From Ailurus styani (Eukaryota; Chordata; Mammalia; Carnivora; Ailuridae): a DNA stretch of 64,000 nucleotides. Below are positions 34,693-46,596 of this stretch, piece after piece. The translations under genes were made by a program, and so were the position numbers. The stretch is taken from positions 1,706,318-1,770,317 of the forward strand of contig LNAC01000108.1 in the NCBI GenBank assembly GCA_002007465.1. The letters run 5' to 3'. Each line of letters opens with the position of its first letter. Positions within the stretch are counted from its first letter, which is position 1. The notes beneath the pieces were generated by a model. It ran no database searches and had not been told where the DNA came from. It was given only the letters and a program-made list of their open reading frames with translations.

Positions 34693-35025
34693 CCCTGTCT
34701 TAGTTTGTTAGGGCTGCTGAGAGAGAAAGTACAGACTGTGGGTGGTCAACAGGAGCAGTTTCTTGTCTTACAGATCTGGAAGCTCAAAGCTAAAAAATCA
34801 AGATGTTGGTTGGGCTGGTTCCTTGGCATGTGGATTGGTCTCTTCATACTGTCTTTCCTCCACATGTCCCTATGTTCAGATGTCCTCTTTTTATAAGGGT
34901 AACCACCCCTGTGTCTTTGTAGAGATTCTGTCTCCAAATGAGGTCACATTCTGAGGTACTTGGGGTTACTCAAGTAGCATATACATTTGGGGGGTGAGGG
35001 GCAAACTGTTTAAACTCGTAATAGT
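34693..35025 (-). mobile_element. MLT1-like LTR (ERVL-MaLR), solitary
   Basis: gtcttagtttgttagggctg, gatctggaagctcaaagcta, ctgtctccaaatgaggtcac and the end tttaaactcgtaatag follow MLT1 LTRs in reverse. Non-coding relic, no retroviral gene alongside. Confidence 0.75.
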
Positions 35026-35284
35026 TCCTGTATTCCCCATGCCCAATTTCCCCTGTTACTAACACCGTACATCAGTATGCTTACAGAATTAATGAACCAG
35101 TACTGATACATTGTTGTTAACTAAAGCATTATCTCTGTTTCAACACATGAGAAAACTTCATTTCAAAGAGAGACTAGGAAACGATTCCAAAGTAGTGACC
35201 TCCTTTCTGACTTTACTCTGGTGCATGCAAGAGAAGACTCCCAAAGTCACATTATGAACCTTGAAGAGATAATGAAAGATACTT

Positions 35285-35395
35285 TTCTGTGTGTAATTAC
35301 AACAGGACAGGGACCTTGTCTTGTTTGCTGCATCTAGAGTAATGTGTAGCATGGAGTTAGTGTTCAGTAAATTCTCATAGAATGAACAGAGGTAT
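35285..35395 (+). repeat. L2 3' end
   Basis: acaggacagggaccttgtct, tgtttgctgcatctagagta, agttagtgttcagtaaattc. Confidence 0.65.
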
Positions 35396-35453
35396 CCTCT
35401 TGGTTCTTGCTGGACCATAGTATTTTTGGAGAACAGACTCACTAGAGTAACTG

Positions 35454-35898
35454 TAGGCATACCTATCTTTTATTGCACTTCACTTTATTGTGCTTTGTAG
35501 ATACTGTGTTTTTTGGTTTTGTTTTGTTTTTACAAATTGAATTCTTGCAGCATCCCTGCATCAAGCAAGTCTGTCGGTGCATGTTTGCAGGCAGTTTTTG
35601 CTCACTTCATGTCTCTCACATTTTGGTGATTCTTGGCAGTATTTAAAACTTTTAAAATTATATTTGTTATGGCGAGCTATGATGAGGGATTATAACCTGC
35701 TGAGGGCTTAGATGATGGTTAGCATTTTTTAGCAATAAAATTTTTTTCATTAAAATATGTATTTTTTAAAGACATAATGGTATTGCACACTTGATAGACT
35801 ACAGTAGAGTGTAAACATAAGTTCTAAACCAGAGAATTCATTTGACTTGCTTTATTGTGTTCCGGAACCAAACCTGCAATATCTCCAATGTGTGCCTG
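35454..35898 (-). mobile_element. Tigger-type (TcMar) non-autonomous DNA transposon
   Basis: Left end taggcatacctatcttttat and right end ccaatgtgtgcctg are inverted relatives of the CAGGCATACC Tigger terminus, followed by TA. Inside are ttgcacttcactttattgtg, acttcatgtctctcacattt and ggaaccaaacctgcaatatc. Internally deleted; no transposase seen. Confidence 0.82.
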
Positions 35899-35921
35899 TA
35901 TACAGAGATTGTGAAACTTGC

Positions 35922-36125
35922 TTTTTTTTTTTTTTAAGATTTTATTTATTTATTTCACAGAGGGAGAGAGATCACAAGGAGGCAGAAAGGCAGGCAGAGA
36001 GAGGAGAGGAGGAAGCAGGCTCCCCGCTGAGCAGGGAGCCTGATGTGGGCCTCGATCCCAGGACCCTGAGATCATGACCTGAGCCGAAAGCAGAGGCTTT
36101 AACCCACTGAGCCACCCAGGTGCCC
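35922..36125 (-). mobile_element. CAN-SINE
   Basis: Poly(T), aagattttatttatttattt to gagccacccaggtgccc. Close to the right end of the Tigger element. Confidence 0.95.
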
Positions 36126-36548
36126 TCAGGGAGACAACTTAATACTCAGAAAAATTATCCATGTGTCTATGGATAAATAATGAGTACTTTTTTTATGTAG
36201 TGAAAATGATACATGGATTTGGGTCTTTTGTTTCTGCACTTAACCCTGAGACACAAGCCATGGGCCAGATACTGTTTCTCTGAGGGTGTGGGATTTGCTG
36301 CCTCTTACCCTCCGGTTTCAGGCCACAGTGGGGTCCCTGTGCTGCACTGTTTCTGTGAATGTTGCCAAGCTGGTTCCTCCTTTGAATTCTCTTTCCAGCC
36401 CAACAAACAACTGTTAGGAAGGACAGTTGGGAATTTGTTTTGTAAACAGGTCCATTGTTAGCATGAGTGAACTAAAGGATATGCTTTCATTAATAAAAGT
36501 GTTATTTTGAGGGAAGTTGATAGTAAGGCTAACAAAAAGCACATTGGA
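36126..36548. other. Intronic sequence, nothing recognised
   Basis: No repeat or gene recognised. Confidence 0.4.
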
Positions 36549-36925
36549 GGGGTGCCTGGAGGGGTGCCTGGGTGGCTCAGTGAGCTGAGTGTCAGACTCT
36601 TGATTTTGGCTCAGGTCCTCATCTGGCTCTGTACTCAGCAGGGAGTCTGCCTGAGATTCTCTCTTTCTCTGCCCCCACTCTCCCTAGCTTAAATAAATAA
36701 GTAAATCATTTTTTAAAAGATTTATTTACTTGAGACAGAGCAAGAGAGAGTGAGTGCGTACAAGCAGGGCAGAGAGGTGGAGAGAGAGGGAGAAACAGGC
36801 TACCCATTGAGCAGGGACCCAGATTTGGGGTTCAATCCCCAGGACCTGGTCCTGAGCTGAAGGCAGACACAGACTGAGCCACCCAGGGGCCCCATAAATA
36901 AGTAAATCTTTAAAAGCAAACAAAA
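36549..36925 (+). mobile_element. CAN-SINE with duplicated head, split by a - strand SINE
   Basis: The first 12 bases are doubled (ggggtgcctgga ggggtgcctggg). Body runs to aaataaataagtaaatc at 36707 and the tail resumes at 36894, after the nested copy. Confidence 0.9.
36709..36893 (-). mobile_element. CAN-SINE nested in the tail of the previous one
   Basis: aaaagatttatttacttgag to gagccacccaggggcccc. Duplication ataaataagtaaatc on both sides. The pair forms a tail-facing inverted repeat. Confidence 0.93.
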
Positions 36926-36935
36926 AATCCCCAAA

Positions 36936-37365
36936 AAACCACACTGGGTGAGAAATGACAGTGTCAGATATTTCCCTAAATGCCAAACAGTTGAAGTGAG
37001 CTCAAAATTTTTACAGAGCATTTTGGACTCTGTATTAGAAGCCTTTTAGCTTTTTGGGGTTGCTAATCAAACAGGTAGTTTGTTAATAGGTATTTTCTAC
37101 TCTCTCAAAGTGATTTTCTTAGCTGTTACAAAGTATATACACTTTGAAAAACAAGTTGATGAAACAGCCCACCATGGTAATGGTATTTTGGAGTTCTCAT
37201 GTCCTGGAATTAGGAGATAGTTTAGGGTTGCACTTTGGAATTTGCTTTAACTGTGTTTGAACTTAAGTCAGTGATTGTTATTTGCTGATAAATGATTCTC
37301 CTTGTGAACTTACTTTGCAGAGTACACATGGAAAAGCATGTAGAGGTGAGCTCTTCGTTATATAT
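36936..37365. other. Intronic sequence, nothing recognised
   Basis: No repeat or gene recognised. Confidence 0.4.
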
Positions 37366-37479
37366 CTTTTTTTTTTTTTTTTAAAGCGATCTCTACACCC
37401 ATCATGGGGCTTGAACTTATACCCCCCTTTCCCAAATCAAGAGTGGCATGCTCTACTGACTGAGCCAGCCAGGTGCCCC
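37366..37479 (-). mobile_element. CAN-SINE, old short form
   Basis: Poly(T), aaagcgatctctacaccc to gagccagccaggtgcccc. Confidence 0.92.
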
Positions 37480-37484
37480 TGGGT

Positions 37485-37560
37485 TTATTTATTTATTTTT
37501 ATTGAGGAATAATAGACATACTAGATTCAGATGTATGATACAGTGATTTGATATTTGTGG
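37485..37560 (-). mobile_element. Possible L1 3' fragment
   Basis: ttattgaggaataatagaca, gattcagatgtatgatacag, tgatttgatatttg resemble an old L1 3' UTR. Confidence 0.4.
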
Positions 37561-37797
37561 TTTTGGGTTTTCTTAATATAAGGATTCTCTGGTTTTTTGG
37601 TTTTTTGTTTGTATTTTAAGGGAAAAGATACAGGAAAATAGCTGCAGAGACTGGCTGTACCCACCCAGACTAGTTAGGATTTTAGCTAGATTTTAACTGG
37701 GATAGTTTTTGAAGCTGGATGATGGGTACACTTGGGTTCTTTACACTTTTTTTTTTCTAGTTTTGTGTATGAGTCAACACTTCCATAATAAAGACAT

Positions 37798-37974
37798 TTC
37801 ATTTATTTATTTATTTGACAGAGAGATCACAAGTAGGCTGAGAGGCAGCCAGAGAGGAGGAAGCAGGCTCCCCCTCTGAACAGGGAGCCCAATGCAGGCC
37901 TCGATCCCAGGACCCTGAGATCACGAACCGAGCTGAAGGCAGAGGCTGTAACCCACTGAGCCACCCAGGCGCCC
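37798..37974 (-). mobile_element. CAN-SINE
   Basis: atttatttatttatttgacag to gagccacccaggcgccc. Duplication taaagacattt / taaaaacattt. Confidence 0.94.
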
Positions 37975-37979
37975 AGTAA

Positions 37980-39530
37980 AAACATTTTAAAGGAATAGAG
38001 CCCAGTTGGCTATAAGGCTGGCCTTTCTTAACCCTCTTTAAAGTCATAAAAGAGTAAAACAATCCCATTGTAATAAGGTTTCGCCAAATGGATTTTGAGT
38101 AATTACAGTGCAGCTTTATTTAGGGTCATGGAAATTACTATTTTGGATTTTTAAAGATATCTCACAAGAAGGTGAATAGATGTTTGACTCCACAGAATAG
38201 TTTTGATTTTATAACCTAGGCAAGGCCAGGCCTTTTGTTCTATCTTTAAATTATTCAAGCAGTAATTGCCATTCTCCCTACAGGCCTTTCCCCACCTTTA
38301 GGAAGGTGTTTTATGCACATGTGAGTATTCGCTATAAATTTTAGGGCCTCAGAATTAAAATTAGTATTGTACTTACTGATTGACTTAATAATTTAAGAGA
38401 GCCACATAACAGTGAATTATTAAATGAATCTGTAAATATACTAATTCCAGTTTTGAATTGAAATCAGAGACCGCTTCATTTTCATTCTCCCCTCCTCCAC
38501 CTCGTTTCAGTTTCTTCAGGGATACAGGTGGGGTGTGAAGCCTTGGCAAAATGTTACCCTAGAGATACCCCCAGCTGCTCTTGATTCTGTTTCCCTCTTT
38601 CACTCAGGAGAGGGATAATCTCCAGAGGAAAGCATAAAATAGTAAACACGTTTAATATTTCACCTGGGCTCTCTTCTCCTACCCTGAATTATCCAGAGGC
38701 ATACAGCACAGATCAGGCCATTGCTTTGTCCACAATCTTTTTATGAATGATGACTTTCTCTCTTGGTATTTTTGCATCTATCTTTTCTTTATCTTGGTCA
38801 TTTTGTGTCTTGTTCACCAAGAATTTTCTCCTTCCTACCCTGGAGACTCCTGAAAGCATGGCTGCCTTGACTGTCTTGGGGGCAGTGGAGTTTTACTCTA
38901 TCATAGCACTGATAAATGAAGTGTGAGTCTCTCCCTGACACTGAGGTCAGTTTGTTTTTCTGTCTGTTGGTGCAAGATGTAGAATGGACAAGAGTGATCT
39001 CAACTTCCAGTTTAGCAGGCTTGGTTAGGGCTGTGGTACAGATTGAATTCTATTCCGGATTGTATTGTTAGTATTTGGTGAACTGGTCTTTTATTATTCT
39101 TGGTAGTGTTGGTGGGGAGCATGGAGAATGAAGAGGAAGTTTTAAAGAGCCAGTTCATTTAGCAAATTTGAAGTGTCCACTCTATGGCTAAGCCTGTGCA
39201 AAGTGCTGAAGATACAGTGGATCACTGTGGTTACGGTGATCCCTGGCCAGTTCATTTTGTAGCTTCCTGGTTTGGGTATCCTGAATTGTTAAACTAATTT
39301 GGTTAGCACTCTTATGTTACCTTATGGTCATCAGATATAGTGCCATCTGATCTGGAAAAGTGTGCTGTCCCCTTGGTAGAGCAGAGGCTTAAGTCGTGGG
39401 GGCCTGGACAAGGGACAGACAGTGCAGGCCCATATGGACTCAGCTCTCAGAAACTTTTCCCATTCTTTTAGCGTTATGGTAGAGATCCATAAACAGCTGA
39501 TAATAATTTTAAGACCTGTTTTAAAAGCAG
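37980..39530. other. SINE-free intron stretch
   Basis: About 1.5 kb of unique-looking sequence with no gene or repeat I can name. Confidence 0.4.
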
Positions 39531-39534
39531 GTGT

Positions 39535-39775
39535 TCTACAGTAAGTCGAAAGCCAATTAATGTAATAAACCATATAAATAGAATAAAGGACATGATCTCA
39601 GTGACACAATAAAAACATTTGAAAAAAAAAATCCCAACACACTTTCATAATAAAAATGTTCAACACACTAGGAATAGAAAGAGACTTCCTCAGTCTTTAG
39701 AGACCTCTGTGGAAAACCTGCAGCTGTCATTATACTTAAAGATGGACCGAAGCTCTACCGAGAATCCTCCCAGAA
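39535..39775 (+). mobile_element. L1 ORF2 reverse-transcriptase fragment
   Basis: accatataaatagaataaag, caacacactaggaatagaaa, gtggaaaacctgcagctgtc, attatacttaaagatgg correspond to the L1 reverse-transcriptase region. It is the main sense-oriented L1 coding piece in the intron. Confidence 0.75.
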
Positions 39776-40164
39776 GAGGGCTGGTGTTGAGCTGCCCCTT
39801 TTTAAGCAAGGACCATTTTTAAAATTCTTGGTGGTTATATTTGAGTTTCTCATTAGGAGTCTCTTGTTACATGAAGCCCCGCTCCTACTGTCTTTGGCAA
39901 GAGACTTCTTTTTGTACTGGAAGTTCTGAGACTGGTTTCAAGCAGAATATGTTTCCATTTTTTGGAATGTTACAAGTTAGAGGTAGGGGTGGGGGAAGAG
40001 GCCTGTTGTCTGCTTTAGTTAAGCATTTCTGCTTTGGTGGTTTAAGAACTAAATTCTCAGAGATCATTATGCTTCAGAGATTTTTTTTTTTAACTGATCA
40101 GATTCACAAGAGACTGATGGATGGAATAGGAAAGGAGTAGCTAACCTGTAAGGTGGTGGTGAGT

Positions 40165-40320
40165 CACGATGTTGGAAAAATGCGTGTTTGAATTTTGAAC
40201 CTATTTAGCTTTGGAACTTTGGGGGCAAGTTACCTAACTCAAGTTCTTGTTTTCTCTTCTGTAAAACAGGTACAGAACATAGTAGTTAATGAGGTTTGGG
40301 TGTATAAAATGAGGTAATGA
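40165..40320 (+). repeat. MIR
   Basis: gtgtttgaattttgaaccta, gggcaagttacctaactcaa, tctcttctgtaaaacaggta, gtgtataaaatgaggtaatg. Confidence 0.75.
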
Positions 40321-40401
40321 AGGTTTGTAGCCCCTTACCTAGCATATCTTGATAAACCTTAGCAGTTGTTACTGGTAATCAAAGTGCCAGGGAATCATTT
40401 T

Positions 40402-40580
40402 TCTTTTCTTTTTTTTTTAAGATTTTATTTATTTGGCGGGGGCAGGGAGCACAAGTATGGGGGAGGGCCAGAGGGAGAGGGAGAAGCAGGCTTCCTGCTG
40501 AGCAGGGACCTGGTTGGGGGACTCCATCCCAGGACCCTGGGATTTTGGCCTAAGCAGAAGGCAGACGCTTTAATCAGTTT
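40402..40580 (-). mobile_element. CAN-SINE, head lost
   Basis: taagattttatttatttggc to gaaggcagacgctttaa; the gagccaccc end is absent. Confidence 0.88.
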
Positions 40581-40735
40581 TCAATAGATAACATAGCTAG
40601 CAAGAAAGCCAGTTGTTGCCTAAGGCAGTCTTTTCTGGTGGGCTGGTCTATTCAGAGAGTAAGTTAGACTGAGTTAGAAGGATGTTTGATGAATGTATTC
40701 TAGATATAGAGCAGGAGGAGCTAGATGCTCCCCCC

Positions 40736-40844
40736 TACCCCCACCCCCCAGGTAGGTCTACACCCAACGTGGGGCTTTAACTTAAAATCCTGATGGAAAT
40801 CAAGAATCACCATGCTCTACTGACTTGAGCCAGCCTGGTGCCCC
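40736..40844 (-). mobile_element. CAN-SINE, old short form
   Basis: gtaggtctacacccaacgtg to gagccagcctggtgcccc. Duplication aggagctagatg / aggaactagatg. Confidence 0.9.
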
Positions 40845-40849
40845 AGGAA

Positions 40850-41398
40850 CTAGATGTTCTTAAGTAGTAAGCCTTTCAGATCAGTGTAGCTGAATGACCC
40901 TCGTTGAGGAAATAATATATTCTAGCCCTTCAGGATAGTCCCAGTTTAAAATCCTTTTCGCCATTGTCAGCCTAAATATCCTGTAAACTTCACCTTGCTA
41001 GAGACAAACATATCCCCACCCCAGCTTGTCTTAGAAGCAAGGCAGAAACTTTTTTTCTTTTGGTGGGCAGTGAAGGAAGGTTGATTCAGTGATAGTGAGG
41101 TGTTTAGTACAAAGCTCCCAAAGAGGGAGGAGACCCCAAGAGGGTTGCCCAAGGCAGAAACTTTTACTGGGCTATTTGCTCACTTTCAGATTTGAACTCT
41201 GTGGTTCCATACTTTTAGGTTTCTTTAGATAACTGTTATGGGTCATTAAGTCCTAGCTTTCTCTTTCTTTGAACTTCAAGAAGATGCAAATTCTTATGCT
41301 TCAATTTCCCGTTTTCAGTATTTATTCATGACTAAAACGTGTCTGTTTATAAGTGTATGTCATAGATGCTTTATGCATTTCAGTATTTTAGGATATTT
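40850..41398. other. Intronic sequence, nothing recognised
   Basis: No repeat or gene recognised. Confidence 0.4.
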
Positions 41399-41416
41399 TA
41401 TGGTATTTACATTTTA

Positions 41417-41573
41417 TTTTATTAAAGATTTTGTTTATTTTATTTGATGGGGGTGGGGGAGAAGCAGGTTCCCTGCTGAGCAGGGAGCCCTGTATGGGAC
41501 TTAATCCCAGAATCCTGGGATCATGACCTAAACCAAAGACAGACCCCCAACTGATTGAGCCACCCAGATGCCC
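41417..41573 (-). mobile_element. CAN-SINE
   Basis: taaagattttgtttatttta to gagccacccagatgccc. Perfect 16-base duplication tggtatttacatttta. Confidence 0.95.
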
Positions 41574-41574
41574 T

Positions 41575-44365
41575 GGTATTTACATTTTAAACTAGGGACT
41601 TACCTAGAAGAATTCTAATAAGCCTTATGCTAATAAGATTCTTGCACTTCTTTTTGGAGAATTGGTTTTGGGGAAGATTTCCATAGGTGATTGTTCTTAC
41701 CTGTTGTTTAGACCATTAGTTTTCTCTTAGTTTCCACTTAGAGGGTGATATTTACTGATCCTAATCTGAAATTGTCTAGGTTTAGAGCTTGCTTGGGTCC
41801 TGTAACCCACATTAAACATTAAGATAAGTATTCTTCCTTTGTAACACTCTTGAATTAAAACTTGGCTTTTCTGTTATGAGTGCTTGGAGTAAGAGTTTGT
41901 AATGAAAGCTTCATGATGTTAATATATTGTAATAACCTAGGAAGATAAGATACAGGCACCCCTATATGCCTCATTGCTGCAGGGAAGCTGCTGGCGCTAG
42001 AAAAAGAGGCTGGTGTTTATCAGAATAACAGCTCGTACTTTGGTCTTAAGTTGGTTGTAATGTGTACATTGAAATGAGAGTTCAACACCATGTGAAATAT
42101 TGTGAGTCCTCTCTCTTGAAGAAATTGAATATTCTGTGAGATAGTAAATTTGATACGGGAAATGAGAAGAGAAAAAAAAGTGTAGTCTGCCCAAGCAAAG
42201 GCGTCCACATTCAGTAAATTACAGCCGTGGAGCCAGTTGGGCAGTTAAGATGCAGATATCCAGGGAGCAGACTATTCATCATAGGCGTTAGTCCCTCGCC
42301 CAACTCCATTTCCATATCTTTCCCTGGGTTTAGAAAGCTTTAAAGTACTAAAGTTTGAATTGATTTCACATATTAGGAAGGCTTTGGGTCTGCATGATGT
42401 TACTATTTTGTTTTCAGGTTGTAGTATGTTTGCCTTTAGTTTTCGTTTGCTTGACTAGTAAATCCTCTTTCTATAAAGATAAAGTCTAAGAAGACCTTTA
42501 AAATATGAACCGAGTATTTATGGATTGAAGAATAGTTGTGTGGTTTATATGTAGCTTGGTCATTTGGTGCTGCTAAGGTTGGAACTCCAGTGTGGCCTTT
42601 TGAGGTTATATTAGGCACTACTTAGTTTTAGGAACCCAAAGTCCTGACAAATAAGACTTCTCAGTAGGCTACCTGCAGGGTTCTAGCCATGGATAAATAC
42701 TCCCATAGTGTTTATTCTGATGAATTCAGCAGATACCTAACAATTGCCAAGATACGCTGGCATAATTACTAGGGACACTGAGAACAAACTTAATCTGGGG
42801 TGAGAAGGGAAAAGGAATAATTTAATTCTTCCTTATCTTTGAGAGTTTTTGATTTAGAGAAGTTTGCTTTGGTTTTGTCTGCCAGTATTACTTCTTGTTT
42901 TGGAGTTAAAAAAAGTAAGATGTGTTTTTAATGATATAAAAGCCATACAATTGTGCATCTTAAGACCTTCGTTTTAAATAAAATGCATCTGTTCTTCCAA
43001 GGCCCGTTGATCTAGTTGGTAATTAGAGGAATGGTTCTGGTGGAGAAGGCTTGGGCTTTGAAAAAGCCGATGGCTCTGGGAACTGTGTTCTCAAGTGGCT
43101 CTGCAGGAACAGTTTAAAATGAACCTTTGCTCGAAGTGGCAGAGTCGTATCTGAAGTGACTTCAAAAGGCTGTTTGAAATTCTTCTCTTGGGTTGTAAAG
43201 AAAAGGAGGAAAAAAACTAGAACAATAGTTGTATAAATACATACAAGGTGGAGGGGGAGGCTATCTTGGCAGCTGCGGAAGGGTGTATGAGAGAAGACTT
43301 TGAGGCTCACTCCAACGTGTGCTTGGTATTGCTTTCCAGAAGGAGAAATTTTCGGATGCAGTAATAGTCTGTATTAGGCCACATTTGTAGAATTACTCTT
43401 AAGTTCTGAGTATCCCAATGAAGGAAGACAAACAAGTTGATTCTGGGGCAAACAAGGTAATAATGTGGATATGATACCACATTGTCTGAAGAATGTTGGA
43501 GAGTTGAGATTATTTGGATCAAACCAGGCCCTTAGCTATAGGAGTTGAGGAATCAGGTCCTATATTTCTGCATCCTTAACATGCCAGGCACTTAGTAACT
43601 ACAGATTGCTACTACATCAGTTGGTGGATTCTTTTATAATCTGGTGTAGGAGCCATGACTACCTTACCTTAAATGTGAGAAGTTTTTACCCCTCATGTTT
43701 GAGGGGCATGTTTTCCCCTGAGCCACATATTACACCATAGTCCTGTAGAGACTGGACTTGTTTTATAATATTCTAAATGAAACACCCTCTCCAGGAATGG
43801 TGGGCTTTGTTGAAGAAGCAAAACTTCTTTTTGGGGAAGTTCTAGTCTGAACAGAAATCAAACACTAGGTACTCATAGCATGTAAAAAGTTTCCAAATTG
43901 ATTTCTAAGGTGTTTGTTTTTCCCACTTCCCAGTATATTTGTAGAACATGGACACGGAAGAAATGATAGAGGAAAAGGTGTATGTAATCACAGTGACATC
44001 TAAAAGTCTTCAAAAGAGAATTGAGAGTTGTTTTGAATAGACTTTGCTTATTTGATCAAATGGCTTTACTTATGTGATTGTCCCTACTTTATACTAAGAA
44101 GTATATATATGTATACCAAGAGAAAAAACTTAATGTCTTTTGGACACTTCCTTTTCCTTTCTCTTCATGTAACTTGCTCTTTGACAGCTTAAATGCCACC
44201 TTTTGACCATCTTAAGTCAGTTACTACACTGTATAAATTTAACATTGTGTCGTCTTTGTCTTCTAGTACCTGCCAGCATTTGTAATTACATTTTTGCTTA
44301 GTTGTTTATTTGTTGTCTCTCAGCAACCCTAGACTATAGGCTTCCTGAAGGCAAGGATCAAATTT
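41575..44365. other. 2.8 kb SINE-free intron stretch
   Basis: The longest repeat-poor block inside intron 1. No gene, no recognisable repeat. A reasonable place to look for an enhancer or the possible second non-coding exon. Confidence 0.4.
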
Positions 44366-44415
44366 GGTTTAAATTTTTTTAAGGAGGGGTGGGGCAGAGG
44401 GAGAGAGACAGTCTT

Positions 44416-45329
44416 TTTTTTTTTTTTTTTTTTAATTATTTGCCCCAGGGGTACAGGTCTGTGAATCATCAGGCTTACACCTTTGACAGCACTCACCATA
44501 GCACAAACCCTCCCCAGTGTCCATAACCCATCCACCATATCCCTACCCTCCCACCCCTAGGAACCCTCAGTTTGTTTTTGTGAGATTAAGAGTCTCTTAT
44601 GGTTGTCTCCTTCCCAGTCCCATCTTGTTTCATTATTTTTCCCTCCCTGCCCCCCAGCGACCTCCCACCCTGCCCCTCAAGTTCCTCGTATCAGAGAAAT
44701 CATATGATAATCGTCTTTCTCTGATTGACTTATTTCGCTCAGCGTAATACCCTTTAGTTCCATCCACATTGTTGTAAACGGCAAGATTTTGTTTCTTTTG
44801 ATGGCTGTATAGTATTCCTGTGTGTGTGTGTGTGTGTGTGTGTACACACATACCATGTCTTTATCCATTCATCTGTTTTTTTGTTTTGTTTTTTAAAGAT
44901 TTTATTTATTTATTTGACACACAGAGAGAGATTACAAGTAGGCAGAGAGGCAGGGAGAGGAGGAAGCAGGCTCCCTGCTGAGCAGAGAGCCTGATGCGGG
45001 CCTCGATCCCAGGACGCTGAGATCATGACCTGAGCCGAAAGCAGAGGCTTTAACCCACTGAGCCACCCAGGCGCCCTATCCATTCATCTGTTGATGGACA
45101 TCTAGGTTCTTTCCATAGTTTGGCTATTGTGGACATTGCTGCTATAAACATTCAGGTGCATGTGCCCCTGAGGATCCCTACCTTTGTATCTTTAGGGTAA
45201 ATACTCAGTAGTGCGATTGCTGGGTCGTAGGGTAGCTCTGTTTTCAACTTTTTGAGGAACCTCCATACCGTTTTCCATAGTGGCTGCACCAGGTTGCATT
45301 CCCACCGACAGTGTAGGAGGGTTCCCCTT
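44416..45329 (-). mobile_element. 5'-truncated L1 (ORF2 end and 3' UTR)
   Basis: Poly(T) at 44416, then 3' UTR (ggtctgtgaatcatcaggct, aaccctccccagtgtccata), then ORF2 read on the - strand: EYYTAIKRNK and [21 protein letters not shown] (TG)n tract is at 44820-44842. The 17-base target duplication at 44399 and 45330 has one mismatch. A SINE later landed at 44878. Confidence 0.93.
44878..45076 (-). mobile_element. CAN-SINE inside the L1
   Basis: aaagattttatttatttattt to gagccacccaggcgccc. Perfect 16-base duplication tatccattcatctgtt. Confidence 0.96.
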
Positions 45330-45770
45330 GGGAGAGAGACAATCTTAAGCAGGCTCCACACACCCAGTCTCGTCAGTCTCACAGCTCTGAGATCATGATC
45401 TGAGCTGAAATCAAGACTGACAGCGTAACTGTCTCAGCTACCCAGGCACCCCAAATTTGCTTTAATTTTAAGTATTTATTCACTAGCTAGTATCCTCTTG
45501 AATATGAGTTAAATGATTCATTGATTTATTTCCAGCTGTGGTTTTGTATGATCCAAAGTTATTCCACTTCTCAGGATATAATGATGTTTTCAAAATTAGT
45601 TTCAATTCACATTTTAAAAGTTCCAGTAGTAGGAGTGAGGGTGGTATCACAGTATTCTGACTCTTAAGCATATTTGTCAATTCTGGTAAGTTCAATATAT
45701 GTAGAAATGTTAAGTTTGGCTCTGTTTGTATTTAGATAACAACATTTTCTTCCTCTTAATGAAGATTAGC

Positions 45771-45945
45771 GGGGCGCCTGGGTGGCTCAGTCGTTAAAGC
45801 GTCTGCCTTCGGCTCAGGTCATGATCCCAGGGTCCTGGGATCGAGCCCCACGTCGGGCACCCTGCTCTGAGGGCAAAGCCTGCTTCTCCCTCTCCCACTC
45901 CCCCTGCTGGTGTTCCCTCTTCCGCTGTATCTCTCTCTGTCAGAA
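45771..45945 (+). mobile_element. CAN-SINE
   Basis: ggggcgcctgggtggctcag to ctctctctgtcagaaaa; tail largely lost. First of a five-part SINE cluster to 46544. Confidence 0.93.
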
Positions 45946-45952
45946 AATTAGC

Positions 45953-46193
45953 CTTTTTTTTGTTTGTTTTTGTTTTTTGTTTTTTGTTTTTTTAAAGATT
46001 TTATTTATTTACTTGAGAGAGAGAGAGAGAGAGAGTGCACAAGTAGGCAGAGAGGCAGGCAGAGAGAGAGAGAGGAGGAAGCAGGCTCCATGCTGAGCAG
46101 GGAGCCCGAAGCGGGCCTCTATCCCAGGACCCTGAGATCATGACCTGAGCCGAAGACAGAGGCTTTAACCCACTGAGCCACCCAGGTGACCCC
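45953..46193 (-). mobile_element. CAN-SINE
   Basis: Long TG/T tract, aaagattttatttatttact to gagccacccaggtgacc. Appears inserted in the poly(T) of the copy whose outer duplication gaaaattagc lies at 45942 and 46545. Confidence 0.93.
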
Positions 46194-46195
46194 CC

Positions 46196-46544
46196 TTTTT
46201 TTTCTTAAGGTTTTTATTCATTCATTTGAGGGGCACCTGGGTGGCTTAGTCAGTTAGCCGTCTGCCTTCTGCTCAGGTCACGATGATTCCGGGGTCCTGG
46301 GACGGAGCCCCGCATCAGGCTCCCTGCTCAGTGGGGAGCCTGCTTCTCCCTCTCTCTCTGCCCCTCCCCTGCTCCCTGCTTGTGCTCTCTCTCAAGTATA
46401 AATAAAGAAATTCTTTTTAAAAAGATTTTATTAATTCATTTGAGAGAGCACACACTCCCCAACACGGACCTCTATTGCAGGACCTGGAGACTATGACCTG
46501 AGCTGAAGGCAGATGCTTAACCATCTGAGCCACCAAGGTGCCCC
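46196..46544 (-). mobile_element. CAN-SINE split by a + strand SINE
   Basis: Left piece ttaaggtttttattcattcat (to 46229), right piece from about 46423 to gagccaccaaggtgcccc. Confidence 0.9.
46230..46422 (+). mobile_element. CAN-SINE nested in the previous entry
   Basis: ggggcacctgggtggcttag to tataaataaagaaattcttt. Flanked by attcatttgag on both sides. Confidence 0.93.
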
Positions 46545-46596
46545 TGAAAATTAGCTTCTTAATTTTCTAATTTCTGGGGGTTGAAATGAGCATTTC

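Larger units (their letters stand above)
44370..45452 (-). mobile_element. CAN-SINE split by an L1
   Basis: Left piece taaggaggggtggggcagag (about 44380-44415) and right piece 45347-45452 ending cagctacccaggcacccc. The L1 between them duplicated gggagagagacagtctt / gggagagagacaatctt. Confidence 0.85.

Noticed and set aside
44677..45382. Open frames on the - strand that look protein-like ([15 protein letters not shown])
   Set aside because: They are L1 ORF2 fragments, annotated as a mobile element, not host genes.
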